In this document: positions 30,153-38,652 of the stretch, piece by piece
Layout: every line of letters begins with the position of its first letter
Numbering within the stretch: position 1 is the first letter of the stretch
Position numbers and translations under genes: made by a program
Notes under the pieces: generated by a model
Databases searched by the model: none
The model's input: only the letters and a program-made list of their open reading frames with translations
Told to the model about the DNA's origin: nothing
Source: Rhodospirillales bacterium BBD 1991-14
GTDB lineage: Bacteria > Pseudomonadota > Alphaproteobacteria > Kiloniellales > Kiloniellaceae
Reading direction: 5' to 3'
NCBI GenBank assembly: GCA_001657395.1
Contig: LYSY01000002.1
Coordinates: 496,001-560,000 of the forward strand
Length of the DNA stretch: 64,000 nucleotides

Positions 30153-32927
30153 ATGACTTCCGCCCCCTACAAGCATCTCTATCTGGTCGACGGTTCCGGC
30201 TACATCTTCCGGGCCTACTTCGCCATTCCGCCCCGCAGCACCTCCGACGGCACGCCCACCAACGCGACCTTCGGCTTCACCAACATGCTGATCAAGCTGC
30301 TGCGCGACAGCGACGCCGATGCCATCGCCGTCATCTTCGACAAGTCCTCCAAGTCGTTCCGCAACGAGATCTACGGCGACTACAAGGCCCACCGCCCGGA
30401 GCCGCCGGAGGACCTGGTGCCGCAGTTCGCGGCGATCCGCGAGGCGACCAAGGCCTTCAACCTGCCCTGCATCGAGATGGAGGGCTACGAGGCCGACGAC
30501 CTGATCGCCACCTATGCCCGCCAGGCAAAGGATGCCGGCGCCGAGGTCACCATCGTCTCCTCCGACAAGGACCTGATGCAGCTTGTCGATGGCGGCATCG
30601 CCATGCTGGACCCGATGAAGGACAAGGCCATCGGCCCCGACGAGGTGGTGGAGAAGTTCGGCGTGCCGCCGGAGAAGGTGGTGGATGTCCAGGCGCTGGC
30701 CGGCGACTCGGTCGACAATGTGCCCGGCGTTCCGGGCATCGGCATCAAGACGGCGGCCCAGCTCATCAATGAGTACGGCGATCTCGAAACGCTGCTGGAG
30801 CGCGCCGAGGAGATCAAGCAGACCAAGCGCCGCGAGAAGCTGATCGAAAACGCGGAGATGGCGCGCATCTCCAAGCAGCTTGTGACCCTGGAGCGCTATG
30901 CCCCGGTGGAAGAGGGCATCGACGGCTTTGCCCTGCGCCAGCCGGAGCCGGAAGCCCTGCGCGCCTTTCTGGAACGCTACGAGTTCCGCTCCGTTCTTCG
31001 GCGCCTGTCGGAGCAGTTGGGCGGCGAGGAGACGGCCGAGGCCACGCCCGCCCCCGCCGCACCGGGCGAAGCGAAATACGAACTGGTACAGGATCTGAAG
31101 GCGTTGGAGCGCTGGGTGACGGCGGCGCGCAAGCGCGGCGTCGTGGCAGTGGACACCGAGACCACCTCGCTCGATGCCGTGGCCGCCGAGCTGGTCGGCA
31201 TTTCCCTGGCGACCGAGGCGGGCCGGGCCTGCTATGTGCCTGTCGGCCACAAGGGCGGCGCCCCGGCGGACGGCGGCCTGGATCTGGAAGGCGGCGGTGC
31301 CGAGGCGCCCCCGCAGATCCCGCTTGATGACGCCATCGCCTGCCTGAAGCCGCTGCTGGAGGATCCCGGGGTCCTGAAGGTCGGCCAGAACATCAAGTAC
31401 GACCTGCTGGTCTTCGCCCGCCAGGGCATCGACGTGACGCCGATCGACGACACCATGCTGCTGTCCTACGTGCTGGACGGCGGGCTGCACGGCCACGGCA
31501 TGGACGATTTGGCGCAGATCCACCTGGACCACCAGACCATCAAGTTCAAGGACGTCGCCGGCAGCGGCAAGAACCAGGTGACCTTCGACTATGTGCCGCT
31601 GGACAAGGCCCTGGACTACGCCGCCGAAGATGCCGACATCACGCTGCGCCTGCAGGAGGCGCTGAAGCCGCGCCTGGTGGCCGAGCGCATGACCACGGTC
31701 TACGAGACCATCGAACGGCCCCTGGTGCCGGTGCTGGCGCAGATGGAACTGACAGGCATCAAGGCCGACCGCGACACCCTCCGGCGCATGTCCAACGATT
31801 TCGCCACGCGCATCGGCGAGCTGGAGGAGGAGATCCACAAACTGGCCGGGCGGTCCTTCACCATCGGCTCGCCCAAGCAGCTGGGCGAGATCCTCTTCGA
31901 CGAGATGAGCCTGCCCGGCGGCAAGAAGGGCAAGTCCGGTTCCTATGCTACCGGCGCCGACATCCTGGAAGGGCTTGCGGCCCAGGGCCATGACCTGCCT
32001 GCGCGGGTATTGGACTGGCGCCAGCTCGCCAAGCTGAAGAGCACCTACACCGACGCCCTGCAGAGCCAGATCAACGAGGAGACGGGGCGGGTCCACACGT
32101 CCTACTCCCAGGCCGTCGCCTCCACCGGGCGGCTGTCGTCCAACGATCCCAACCTGCAGAACATCCCGATCCGCACCGAAGAGGGGCGCAAGATCCGCAC
32201 CGCCTTCGTCGCCGAGAAGGGCCATGTGCTGCTGTCGGTCGACTACAGCCAGATCGAGCTGCGCCTGACCGCCCACATCGCCGAGGTCGACGCGCTGAAA
32301 GAGGCCTTTCACGAAGGCCAGGACATTCACGCCATCACCGCTGCCCAGGTCTTCGACATTCCGGTCGAGGGCATGGACCCGATGACCCGGCGCAAGGCCA
32401 AGGCCATCAACTTCGGCATCATCTACGGCATTTCGGCCTTCGGTCTGGCGCAGAACCTGGGTATTCCCCAGGGCGAGGCCAAGGCCTACATCGACGCTTA
32501 TTTCGAACGCTATCCCGGCATCCGCGGCTACATGGACCGCACCAAAACGCTGGCCCGCGAGCAGGGCGTCGTCACCACCCTCTTCGGGCGCAAGATCCAC
32601 ATCCCCGGCATCAAGGACAAGAACCCGGCGCGGCGCAGCTTTTCCGAGCGCGCGGCCATCAACGCGCCGATCCAGGGCACGGCCGCTGACATCATCAAGC
32701 GGGCGATGATCCGCGTGCCGCCGGCGCTGGGGCAGGCGGGGCTGGGTGCGAAGATGTTGCTGCAGGTCCACGACGAACTGCTGTTCGAGGTGCCTGACAA
32801 GGAGGTCGAGGAAACCTCCGCCCTGGTGCGCGAAGTGATGGAGAATGCCTGCGCCCCGGCTATCGAACTTTCCGTGCCGCTGGTCGCCGACGCCGGCACC
32901 GGCGCCAACTGGGCCGAGGCGCATTAG
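30153..32927 (+). CDS. polA: DNA polymerase I
   Basis: DNA polymerase I, 924 residues, functions in Okazaki-fragment maturation and repair. The 5'-3' exonuclease/FEN domain (about 1-290) opens with LYLVDGSGYIFRAYFA and includes YEADDLIATYARQA and GDSVDNVPGVPGIG. The 3'-5' exonuclease domain (about 305-520) retains its acidic residues (VAVDTETTSLDA, NIKYDLLVFA, YAAEDADIT), so proofreading should be active. The polymerase domain (about 545-924) has motif A LLSVDYSQIELRL, motif B RRKAKAINFGIIYGIS and motif C LLQVHDELLFE. The length and order are canonical. A short linker insert (GGAPADGGLDLEGGG) is present in the exonuclease domain. Confidence 0.97.
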   Translation: MTSAPYKHLYLVDGSGYIFRAYFAIPPRSTSDGTPTNATFGFTNMLIKLLRDSDADAIAVIFDKSSKSFRNEIYGDYKAHRPEPPEDLVPQFAAIREATKAFNLPCIEMEGYEADDLIATYARQAKDAGAEVTIVSSDKDLMQLVDGGIAMLDPMKDKAIGPDEVVEKFGVPPEKVVDVQALAGDSVDNVPGVPGIGIKTAAQLINEYGDLETLLERAEEIKQTKRREKLIENAEMARISKQLVTLERYAPVEEGIDGFALRQPEPEALRAFLERYEFRSVLRRLSEQLGGEETAEATPAPAAPGEAKYELVQDLKALERWVTAARKRGVVAVDTETTSLDAVAAELVGISLATEAGRACYVPVGHKGGAPADGGLDLEGGGAEAPPQIPLDDAIACLKPLLEDPGVLKVGQNIKYDLLVFARQGIDVTPIDDTMLLSYVLDGGLHGHGMDDLAQIHLDHQTIKFKDVAGSGKNQVTFDYVPLDKALDYAAEDADITLRLQEALKPRLVAERMTTVYETIERPLVPVLAQMELTGIKADRDTLRRMSNDFATRIGELEEEIHKLAGRSFTIGSPKQLGEILFDEMSLPGGKKGKSGSYATGADILEGLAAQGHDLPARVLDWRQLAKLKSTYTDALQSQINEETGRVHTSYSQAVASTGRLSSNDPNLQNIPIRTEEGRKIRTAFVAEKGHVLLSVDYSQIELRLTAHIAEVDALKEAFHEGQDIHAITAAQVFDIPVEGMDPMTRRKAKAINFGIIYGISAFGLAQNLGIPQGEAKAYIDAYFERYPGIRGYMDRTKTLAREQGVVTTLFGRKIHIPGIKDKNPARRSFSERAAINAPIQGTAADIIKRAMIRVPPALGQAGLGAKMLLQVHDELLFEVPDKEVEETSALVREVMENACAPAIELSVPLVADAGTGANWAEAH

Positions 32928-32969
32928 GGCGTCTCCGTTCCCGGTCGTGTGCTGTGCTATGCTGACGGC

Positions 32970-33182
32970 ATGTCGGACAACAGGCTCCTGAAGGTCGGGG
33001 TCGTCGGCACCGTCATTGCTGCGGTCTGCTGCTTTACACCGTTGCTGGTCGTCGTCCTGGGCGCGCTGGGGCTGTCGGCGTTGGTCGTCGTCCTTGACTA
33101 TATCCTGCTGCCGGTGCTGGCTTTGTTCATCGCCCTCACGGTCTACGCCTTATGGAAACGCAAGCGCGCGCCCTCGAACTGA
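32970..33182 (+). CDS. merF: Mercury transporter MerF-like protein
   Basis: This 70-residue inner-membrane protein has two hydrophobic helices (LLKVGVVGTVIAAVCCFTPLLVVVLGALG and VLDYILLPVLALFIALTVYALW) and the vicinal cysteine motif VCCFTP in helix 1 that ferries Hg(II) in MerF. A second Cys pair on the cytoplasmic side, present in classic MerF, is missing. No merA or merR is in the window. It overlaps the start of the GDCCVxC gene by 31 bp, so the two are made together. Confidence 0.82.
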   Translation: MSDNRLLKVGVVGTVIAAVCCFTPLLVVVLGALGLSALVVVLDYILLPVLALFIALTVYALWKRKRAPSN

Positions 33183-33376
33183 CCTCGACCCTCACCTGTC
33201 CGCTCTGCGGCCACGTCGAGAGCGAGACCATGCCGACGGATGCCTGCCAGTGGTTCTACGACTGCAAGGGCTGCGGCGGCGTGCTGAAGCCCAAGCCGGG
33301 CGACTGCTGCGTCTTCTGCTCCTACGGCACGGTCCCCTGCCCGCCGGTTCAACAGGGCGACGGCTGCTGCTCCTGA
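33152..33376 (+). CDS. GDCCVxC-domain cysteine-rich protein
   Basis: This 74-residue soluble protein has ten cysteines: a TCPLCGHVE knuckle, CKGCGG, then GDCCVFCSYGTVPCPP and a C-terminal GCCS. This is the GDCCVxC family, whose members include selenoproteins; here the redox position is plain Cys. The arrangement suggests metal binding, and its 31-bp overlap with merF points to a mercury or thiophilic-metal chaperone. That role is inferred from context. Confidence 0.8.
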   Translation: METQARALELTSTLTCPLCGHVESETMPTDACQWFYDCKGCGGVLKPKPGDCCVFCSYGTVPCPPVQQGDGCCS

Positions 33377-33426
33377 GGGGGCGGGCGTGATAGGCTGCGC
33401 CGCGCAATCCACTTTGCCGGGGAGCC

Positions 33427-34581
33427 ATGAGCCCGAAAGACGCAAGCCGCACCCTGCCCGCTCCGAAGAGCGACTTCCTCGGCCTGGAGGGCAAGGCGCA
33501 TTTCGCCACCGGCGGCGAGCCGCCGCTGTTGAACGTCCACCAGCAATCCTTCGAACGCTTCGCCGCCGACAAATCCGGTGGCTTCGACGGCTACTGGCGC
33601 CACTGGGAGGAGGCCGACCGGGTTCGCAAGTCGCTGGCGCGGATAACGCAGGCCGAGCCCGGCGACATCGGCCTCGTCGGCAATGCGTCGGAGGCGATCA
33701 TGCGGGTGGTCGCCAGCATAGACTGGCAGTCCGGTGACAACGTCGTGGTGCCGGCGCTGGACTATACCAGCGGGCGCTACGCGCTGGCCGGTCTCAAGAC
33801 CCGCGGCGTCGACGTGCGGCTGGTGCCCGGCCGCGGCTGGTGGATCGCACGGGACGATATCCTGGCCGCCTGCGACGACCGCACCCGGCTGGTCTATCTG
33901 AGCCAGGTGAACGCCCTGACCGGTCAGCACCACGACATTGCGGCGCTCGCGCGGGGGCTGGAGGGGTCGGACGCCGTGCTGCTGGTGGACGCCAGCCACG
34001 CCCTCGGCGTGGTGCCGGTGGACGCGCGGGCCAGCGACTTCGTGGTGTCCTGCTGCTACAAGTTCGTGCTCGGGATCCACGACGGTATCCTGATCTGGAA
34101 CCGGCGGCGCCGACCCGGCTTCACGCCCTTTGGCGCCGGCTGGGCCTCGGCCACGCCGGGCGAGACTCCTGCCGATTACCGCCTGAAGCCGGATGCCCGG
34201 CGGGTCGAGTTCGGCAACGCCGGGCACCTGGGCGCCTACCTGCTGGGCGACTCCCTGACCTATCTGGAAAGCTTCGGCATCGATGCCATCGCCGCCCATG
34301 CCCGGGCCCAGGCGGCGCGGCTGGTGGCCGGCATGACCGCCCTCGGCCTGGAGGTCATGACCCCGGGCGACCCGGCGCAGCATGCCGCCAACGCCGCCTT
34401 CGTCCATCCCGACCCGGAGGGCCTGACCCGCAGGGCCGCGGCGGAAAACATCCTGGTCTGGGGCGACAACGGCCGGATCCGTGCCTCGGCCCATCTCTTC
34501 ACCACCGAAGAAGACGTGGATATCCTCTTGGACCGCCTGCCCCGTCTCCTGAACGGGGGCCGCCCTAGTCCTGAGTGCTAG
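33427..34581 (+). CDS. Class V aminotransferase-fold PLP-dependent enzyme (kynureninase-like)
   Basis: This 384-residue fold-type I PLP enzyme has a phosphate/PLP-binding loop in IGLVGNASEAIMRVV. The DALLVDASHALGVVP-type segment supplies the Asp that pairs with the pyridine nitrogen. The probable Schiff-base Lys is in SCCYKFVLGIHDGILIW. The C-terminal small domain runs from about 280. The fold matches kynureninase/class V aminotransferases and selenocysteine lyase relatives, but no kyn genes are nearby, so the substrate is open. GGGGAGCC precedes ATG 33427. Its stop codon lies inside a 13-bp tandem repeat. Confidence 0.78.
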   Translation: MSPKDASRTLPAPKSDFLGLEGKAHFATGGEPPLLNVHQQSFERFAADKSGGFDGYWRHWEEADRVRKSLARITQAEPGDIGLVGNASEAIMRVVASIDWQSGDNVVVPALDYTSGRYALAGLKTRGVDVRLVPGRGWWIARDDILAACDDRTRLVYLSQVNALTGQHHDIAALARGLEGSDAVLLVDASHALGVVPVDARASDFVVSCCYKFVLGIHDGILIWNRRRRPGFTPFGAGWASATPGETPADYRLKPDARRVEFGNAGHLGAYLLGDSLTYLESFGIDAIAAHARAQAARLVAGMTALGLEVMTPGDPAQHAANAAFVHPDPEGLTRRAAAENILVWGDNGRIRASAHLFTTEEDVDILLDRLPRLLNGGRPSPEC

Positions 34582-34603
34582 TCCTGCTTGCTATTCCTGG
34601 GTG
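34565..34603. repeat. 13-bp tandem repeat covering two convergent stop codons
   Basis: CTAGTCCTGAGTG, CTAGTCCTGCTTG and CTATTCCTGGGTG follow one another. The CTA/TAG in the units supplies the stop of the rightward aminotransferase gene (TAG 34579-34581) and of the leftward tetR-like gene (34591-34593). Expansion of a stop-containing unit at a convergent junction leaves both proteins intact. Confidence 0.8.
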
Positions 34604-35169
34604 CTGGGTTTCAGGACGCCCAGGTAGGTACTGGCCGCCTTGTCGAAGCGCTCGGGGTCGTTGAGGCTGCGGGCCAGCACCATGGCCCCTTCCAGGAGCG
34701 AGAGGAACTGGTCGGCAACGTTGCGCGGATTGCCGCGGAAGGCGAGTTCGCCCGCCTTGCGGCCGTTCTTCAGGACCTCGCACAGCCAGCCCTCGCAGAG
34801 CTGGAAGAAGGCGCGCACCTGGTCGTTCACGGGCTCCGGCAGGCCGTCGCGCTCGGCCCCCAGCATGCCGCAGAGGCAGAGCCGCTCGCTTTTCAGGGTC
34901 TGGCGAAAGAGCTCGACGAAGGCTTTCAGCCGCTTGGAGGCTTCGGCGTGGCGGTCGAGAATGCCGTCCAGCTCGGCGGCGAAGTTTTTTCGGTAGCGGC
35001 TGACCAGAGCCACGCCCAGATCGGCCTTGCTGGGGAAGTAGTAGTGGACGCTGGCCGACTTGATGCCGATCTCACCGGCGATATCGCGGTAGCTGAAGCC
35101 GTTGAAGCCGCGCGTCTGGATCAGCCGCTGCGCGGTGTCCAAGACTCTCTCTGCGGTGATCCCCGACAT
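34591..35169 (-). CDS. TetR/AcrR family transcriptional regulator
   Basis: This 192-residue regulator has an N-terminal helix-turn-helix (TAERVLDTAQRLIQTRGFNGFSYRDIAGEIGIKSASVHYYFPSKADL) followed by a ligand-binding helical domain (about 60-190). GIKSASVHYYF is the recognition helix typical of the family. It lies 135 bp downstream of pckA on the same strand and is convergent with the PLP enzyme gene, so it does not sit next to an obvious divergent target. The effector is unknown. Confidence 0.88.
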   Translation of the reverse strand: MSGITAERVLDTAQRLIQTRGFNGFSYRDIAGEIGIKSASVHYYFPSKADLGVALVSRYRKNFAAELDGILDRHAEASKRLKAFVELFRQTLKSERLCLCGMLGAERDGLPEPVNDQVRAFFQLCEGWLCEVLKNGRKAGELAFRGNPRNVADQFLSLLEGAMVLARSLNDPERFDKAASTYLGVLKPSTQE

Positions 35170-35267
35170 CTGGCGATGGCCCTCCCCGGTCCCTCCATAA
35201 TGCGGAGATCGCCAAAAAAAGCAACGATCTCATTGCTCTAGCGTGAGATTGCGGACTGTCCGGCTGC

Positions 35268-35298
35268 ACCGGGACGCGCCTTTGGGACGCGTCCCGGT
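35268..35298 (-). terminator. Strong hairpin after pckA
   Basis: ACCGGGACGCG (35268-35278) and CGCGTCCCGGT (35288-35298) form a perfect 11-bp GC-rich stem with a 9-nt loop, seven bases past the pckA stop codon. No T tract follows on the minus strand, so it may act as a Rho-assisted or 3'-end-protecting hairpin. Confidence 0.5.
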
Positions 35299-35304
35299 GT
35301 TGCT

Positions 35305-36915
35305 TCAAGCCGCGGCGCGGATGCCGGCCTGGCGGATCGGCTCCCCCACATAGGCTTCGAACTGGCGGAAGTTGGCCTCGAAGCGCTGGGTCAGGTCGCG
35401 CACCGTCAGGTCGTAGGCCTGCTTGTCGCCCCAGGTGTTGCGGGGGTTCAGCACCTCGGACGGCACATCCGGGCAGCTCTCCGGCATGGCCAGGCCGAAC
35501 TGCGGGTGATGGGCCGTGGCCGCCTCGCTCAGGCGCCCATCGAGGGCCGCGCGCAGCATGGCCCGGGTATAGGCGATCTTCATGCGCGACCCGACGCCGT
35601 AGGCGCCGCCGGTCCAGCCGGTGTTCACCAGCCAGCAGCGCGCGCCCGTGGCCGCCATCTTGTCGCCCAGCATCTTCGCGTAGATCGAAGGGTGGCGGGG
35701 CATGAAGGGCGCGCCGAAGCAGGTGGAGAAGGTGGCGGAAGGCTCAGAGCCCATGCCCTTTTCCGTCCCGGCCACCCGCGCGGTGTAGCCGGAGAGGAAG
35801 TGGTACATGGCCTGCTCGGGCGTCAGGCTGGAGATCGGCGGCAGCACGCCGAAGGCATCGGCTGTCAGCATCACGATGTTCTTCGGCTGCCCGCCCCGGC
35901 CGCCCGCAGTGACATTGGGGATGAAGTCCAGCGGATAGCTGGCCCGGGTGTTCTCCGTATGGCGGGCGGCGTCCAGATCCAGGTGCCCGGTCAGCGGGTC
36001 CATCACCACGTTTTCCAGCACCGTGCCGAAGCGGCGGGTGGTGGCGTAGATCTCGGGCTCGGAGGCCGGGTCCAGCCGGATTACCTTGGCATAGCAGCCG
36101 CCCTCGAAGTTGAAGACGCCGTCGGGCGACCAGCCGTGTTCGTCGTCGCCGATCAGGCTGCGGCTGGCATCGGCGGAGAGCGTGGTCTTCCCGGTGCCGG
36201 AAAGCCCGAAGAAGATCGCCGTATCGCCTTCGGCCCCGATGTTGGCCGAGCAGTGCATCGGCAGGACATCGCGCTCCGGCAGCAGATAGTTGAGGACCGA
36301 GAAGATCGACTTCTTGATCTCGCCGGCATAAATGGTGCCGCCGATCAGCACCAGGCGCCGGGCGAAGTGCACGATAATGAAGGACTCGCTGTTGGTGCCG
36401 TCGCTTGCCGGATCGGCCTCGCAGAAGGGGGCGTGGAGCACGGTGAAGCCGGGCTCGAAGTCGGCCAGTTCCTCGATCTCCGGCTGAATGAACATGTTGC
36501 GGGCGAAGAGCGAATGCCAGGCCGACTCGCTGACCACCCGCACCGGCAGGCGGTAGGCGGCATCGGCGCCGGCGAAGACATCCTGCACGAAGACGTCGCG
36601 GCCCTTGAGGTGGTTGACGACCTTGGCGTAGAGCCGCTCGAAGACGTCTTCCGCCATCGATGCGTTGACGTCGCCCCACCAGATGTCGTTCTCGGTGGAG
36701 GCCTCGCGGACGATGAACTTATCCTTGGGCGAGCGGCCGGTGTGCTTTCCGGTCAGGACGACCAGCGCCCCGCCCTCGGCGAGCCGGCCTTCGTTACGGG
36801 TAAGGCTTTCCTGGTAAAGGGCCGGAACGCTGAGGTTCCAATAGGCTCTGCGAAGATTGCTCAGGCCATGCAGGGCCAAGCCGTGGCGGCTGACCGCCGC
36901 GCCGATGTTTTCCAC
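35305..36915 (-). CDS. pckA: Phosphoenolpyruvate carboxykinase (ATP)
   Basis: This is the gluconeogenic enzyme converting oxaloacetate and ATP to PEP. Conserved parts are LTGKHTGRSPKDKF near the N-terminus, the kinase P-loop GLSGTGKTTLSAD, the metal-binding DDEHGWSPDG and LNYLLPERDVLPMHCSANIG. I prefer GTG 36915, preceded by GGAGAC, which gives 536 residues, the usual rhizobial PckA length; an in-frame GTG at 36948 lacks a ribosome-binding site. In many alphaproteobacteria pckA adjoins chvI, but here the two are about 9 kb apart. A hairpin follows the stop codon. Confidence 0.95.
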   Translation of the reverse strand: MENIGAAVSRHGLALHGLSNLRRAYWNLSVPALYQESLTRNEGRLAEGGALVVLTGKHTGRSPKDKFIVREASTENDIWWGDVNASMAEDVFERLYAKVVNHLKGRDVFVQDVFAGADAAYRLPVRVVSESAWHSLFARNMFIQPEIEELADFEPGFTVLHAPFCEADPASDGTNSESFIIVHFARRLVLIGGTIYAGEIKKSIFSVLNYLLPERDVLPMHCSANIGAEGDTAIFFGLSGTGKTTLSADASRSLIGDDEHGWSPDGVFNFEGGCYAKVIRLDPASEPEIYATTRRFGTVLENVVMDPLTGHLDLDAARHTENTRASYPLDFIPNVTAGGRGGQPKNIVMLTADAFGVLPPISSLTPEQAMYHFLSGYTARVAGTEKGMGSEPSATFSTCFGAPFMPRHPSIYAKMLGDKMAATGARCWLVNTGWTGGAYGVGSRMKIAYTRAMLRAALDGRLSEAATAHHPQFGLAMPESCPDVPSEVLNPRNTWGDKQAYDLTVRDLTQRFEANFRQFEAYVGEPIRQAGIRAAA

Positions 36916-37247
36916 CTGTGTTGTCTCCCACTGCTGCAGTGTGCTCACGGTTCGTGCGCTGTCGGTTCCTTTGGCGGAGGCCTTGTGGCCGGCCCCTCAC
37001 ACAACAGAACTCTGTTCTGATGCCCCGGTTCCGGGGTTCTCATGCCATTGACAGATAATGGATCGGCGGAGGCTTTGAAATGGTCAATATGTGTCTTTTC
37101 TGATCTGTCCGTTCCGGTTTTCCGGCGCATAGCGGCGCTGCGGTTTGGGCTGCGGTCTTGGTCTAACCGTCCCTATGGACTAAAACCCTGGGTGTTGCAT
37201 TGTCCTGTGCAGCGACCCTCCGCCTCCAACCGCGCCGGAACGCGTCC
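36916..37247. promoter_or_regulatory. Divergent promoter region of pckA and sbtA with palindrome CAGAAC-tct-GTTCTG
   Basis: This gap carries a perfect 6-bp inverted repeat with a 3-bp spacer (37005-37019), about 90 bp before the pckA start. Beside it is a GC hairpin CCCCGG-tt-CCGGGG (37023-37036). The region around 37060-37110 is less GC-rich and may hold the sbtA promoter. The palindrome does not fit the alphaproteobacterial LexA spacing (N7). No gene is seen here. Confidence 0.45.
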
Positions 37248-38255
37248 TTGTCCGAACTCCTGCCCCTTGCCGTCGACAACCTGCTGTCGCCCATCATCCT
37301 GTTCTTCGTGCTCGGCTTCGGCGCCGCCCTGCTGCGCTCTGATCTTTCGGTGCCGGAGGCCTTCGCCAAAGCCATGGCGCTCTACCTCATGCTGGCCATC
37401 GGCTTTAAAGGCGGCGTGGAGTTGAGCAAGCAGGGGCTCGACTGGACCATCGCGCTGATCCTGCTGGCCGGCGCGGCGCTGTCCTTCGTCATCCCCCTGA
37501 TCGCCTATACACTGCTGCGCCTCTTCACCCGCCTCGGCCAGGCCGACGCGGCCGCGGTCTCGGCCCACTACGGCTCCATCTCCGTCGTCACCTTCGTCGC
37601 CGGGACCGAGTTCCTCACCCTCATGGGCGTCGGCTTCGAAGGCTACATGGTGGCGGTCATGGCGATCATGGAAACCCCGGCCATCGTCACCGGCATCTGG
37701 CTGGCCCGGCGCGAACTCAACGGCGGCCCCGGTCCTGCGGCCCGGGCTCGCCGGCGGGCCCTGGTCGACCGCGATCTGATGCGCGAGATCTTTCTCAACG
37801 GTAGCGTGGTCGTGCTGATCGGCGCCTTCGTGATCGGCTGGATCACCGGGCCCAGGGGCTTCGATGCCATCGCCCCCTTTATCGACGCGCCCTTCAAGGG
37901 CGTGCTCTGCCTCTTCCTGCTGGACATGGGGCTGGTGGCGGCAGCGCGGCTGCGCGGCGCCAAGGAACTGACGGTGAACCTGGTGCTCTTCGGCCTGGCG
38001 ATGCCGGTGATCGGCGCCTCTCTCGGCCTTGCCGCCGGCTGGGCGCTCGGGCTCGGGCAGGGCGAGATGGCTCTGCTGGGCCTGCTGTCGGGCAGTGCCT
38101 CCTACATCGCCGTGCCGGCCTCCATGCGCCTGGCGGTGCCGGAGGCCAGCCCCGGGATCTACCTGACCCTGTCGCTGGCGATCACCTTTCCCTTCAACCT
38201 GACGATCGGAATTCCGCTCTACTTTTCCGTCGCCACGGCGCTATCGTCTCCCTGA
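37248..38255 (+). CDS. SbtA-like sodium-dependent bicarbonate transporter
   Basis: This 335-residue inner-membrane protein has about ten helices and matches the SbtA family: LSPIILFFVLGFGAALLRSDLSVPEAFAKAM, LYLMLAIGFKGGVEL and the inverted-repeat topology with conserved HYGSISVVTFVAGTEFL. SbtA imports bicarbonate with Na+ in cyanobacteria. The start is uncertain: no ATG fits, and TTG 37248 aligns with the family N-terminus, while TTG 37200 would add 16 residues. The next gene encodes a small PII-like protein, as in cyanobacterial sbtA-sbtB operons. This supports regulated bicarbonate uptake. Confidence 0.82.
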   Translation: MSELLPLAVDNLLSPIILFFVLGFGAALLRSDLSVPEAFAKAMALYLMLAIGFKGGVELSKQGLDWTIALILLAGAALSFVIPLIAYTLLRLFTRLGQADAAAVSAHYGSISVVTFVAGTEFLTLMGVGFEGYMVAVMAIMETPAIVTGIWLARRELNGGPGPAARARRRALVDRDLMREIFLNGSVVVLIGAFVIGWITGPRGFDAIAPFIDAPFKGVLCLFLLDMGLVAAARLRGAKELTVNLVLFGLAMPVIGASLGLAAGWALGLGQGEMALLGLLSGSASYIAVPASMRLAVPEASPGIYLTLSLAITFPFNLTIGIPLYFSVATALSSP

Positions 38256-38312
38256 CGGGCCCGGCTCCGAAGAAGAGGCCCTTAAGGAAGGCGACCCCGA
38301 GGAAGGCAACCC

Positions 38313-38621
38313 ATGGAAACCTATCTCCGCAAACGGCTGGATATCATCGTCGAGGCACCGCTGTTGCGCCATGTGGTGTCGCTGCTGGAGGCCGAGGCCG
38401 TGCGCGGCTACACCGTGATGCCCTGCCTCTCCGGCAAGGGGCCGGAAAGCAGCTGGCACGAGGGTGAGATCAGCGACGCCTTCTCCAAGCGCCTCATCAT
38501 CGTGATCGCCCAGGAAGAGCAGGCCCGCCAGGTGATGGCCGCGGCCCACAGCCTGCTTGCCGACTACAGCGCCATCATCACCCTCTCCGACGTCGAGGTG
38601 ATCCGCGCCGACCACTTCTAG
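38313..38621 (+). CDS. SbtB-like PII-family regulatory protein
   Basis: This 102-residue ferredoxin-like-fold protein of PII-like (SbtB) type reads LRKRLDIIVEAPLLRHVVSLLEAEAVRGYTVMPCLSGKG, a T-loop region around GPESSWHEGEISDAFSKRL, and the C-terminal strand YSAIITLSDVEVIRADHF. The uridylylation Tyr of GlnB is absent. The C-terminal RGxxC redox loop of cyanobacterial SbtB is also missing. AGGAAGG precedes the ATG. It lies 57 bp after sbtA and probably gates the transporter in response to nucleotides, as in cyanobacteria; this is inference. Confidence 0.78.
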   Translation: METYLRKRLDIIVEAPLLRHVVSLLEAEAVRGYTVMPCLSGKGPESSWHEGEISDAFSKRLIIVIAQEEQARQVMAAAHSLLADYSAIITLSDVEVIRADHF

Positions 38622-38652
38622 GGTGGACGCCTGGGTAGGGTCGACGCCTGGG
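38622..38652. repeat. 17-bp-period direct repeat after the SbtB-like gene
   Basis: GGTGGACGCCTGGG (38622-38635) and GGTCGACGCCTGGG (38639-38652) are 17 bp apart, immediately after the SbtB-like stop codon. A roughly 200-bp gap follows with an A/T-rich patch (38720-38755) that probably holds the patatin-gene promoter. Confidence 0.55.

Noticed and set aside
29979-32924. A 981-codon antisense frame opposite polA
   Set aside because: PolA is canonical and complete on the other strand; the antisense product is low complexity.
37005-37019. CAGAACTCTGTTCTG as a LexA box
   Set aside because: Alphaproteobacterial LexA sites are direct GTTC-N7-GTTC repeats; this is a palindrome with a 3-bp spacer.
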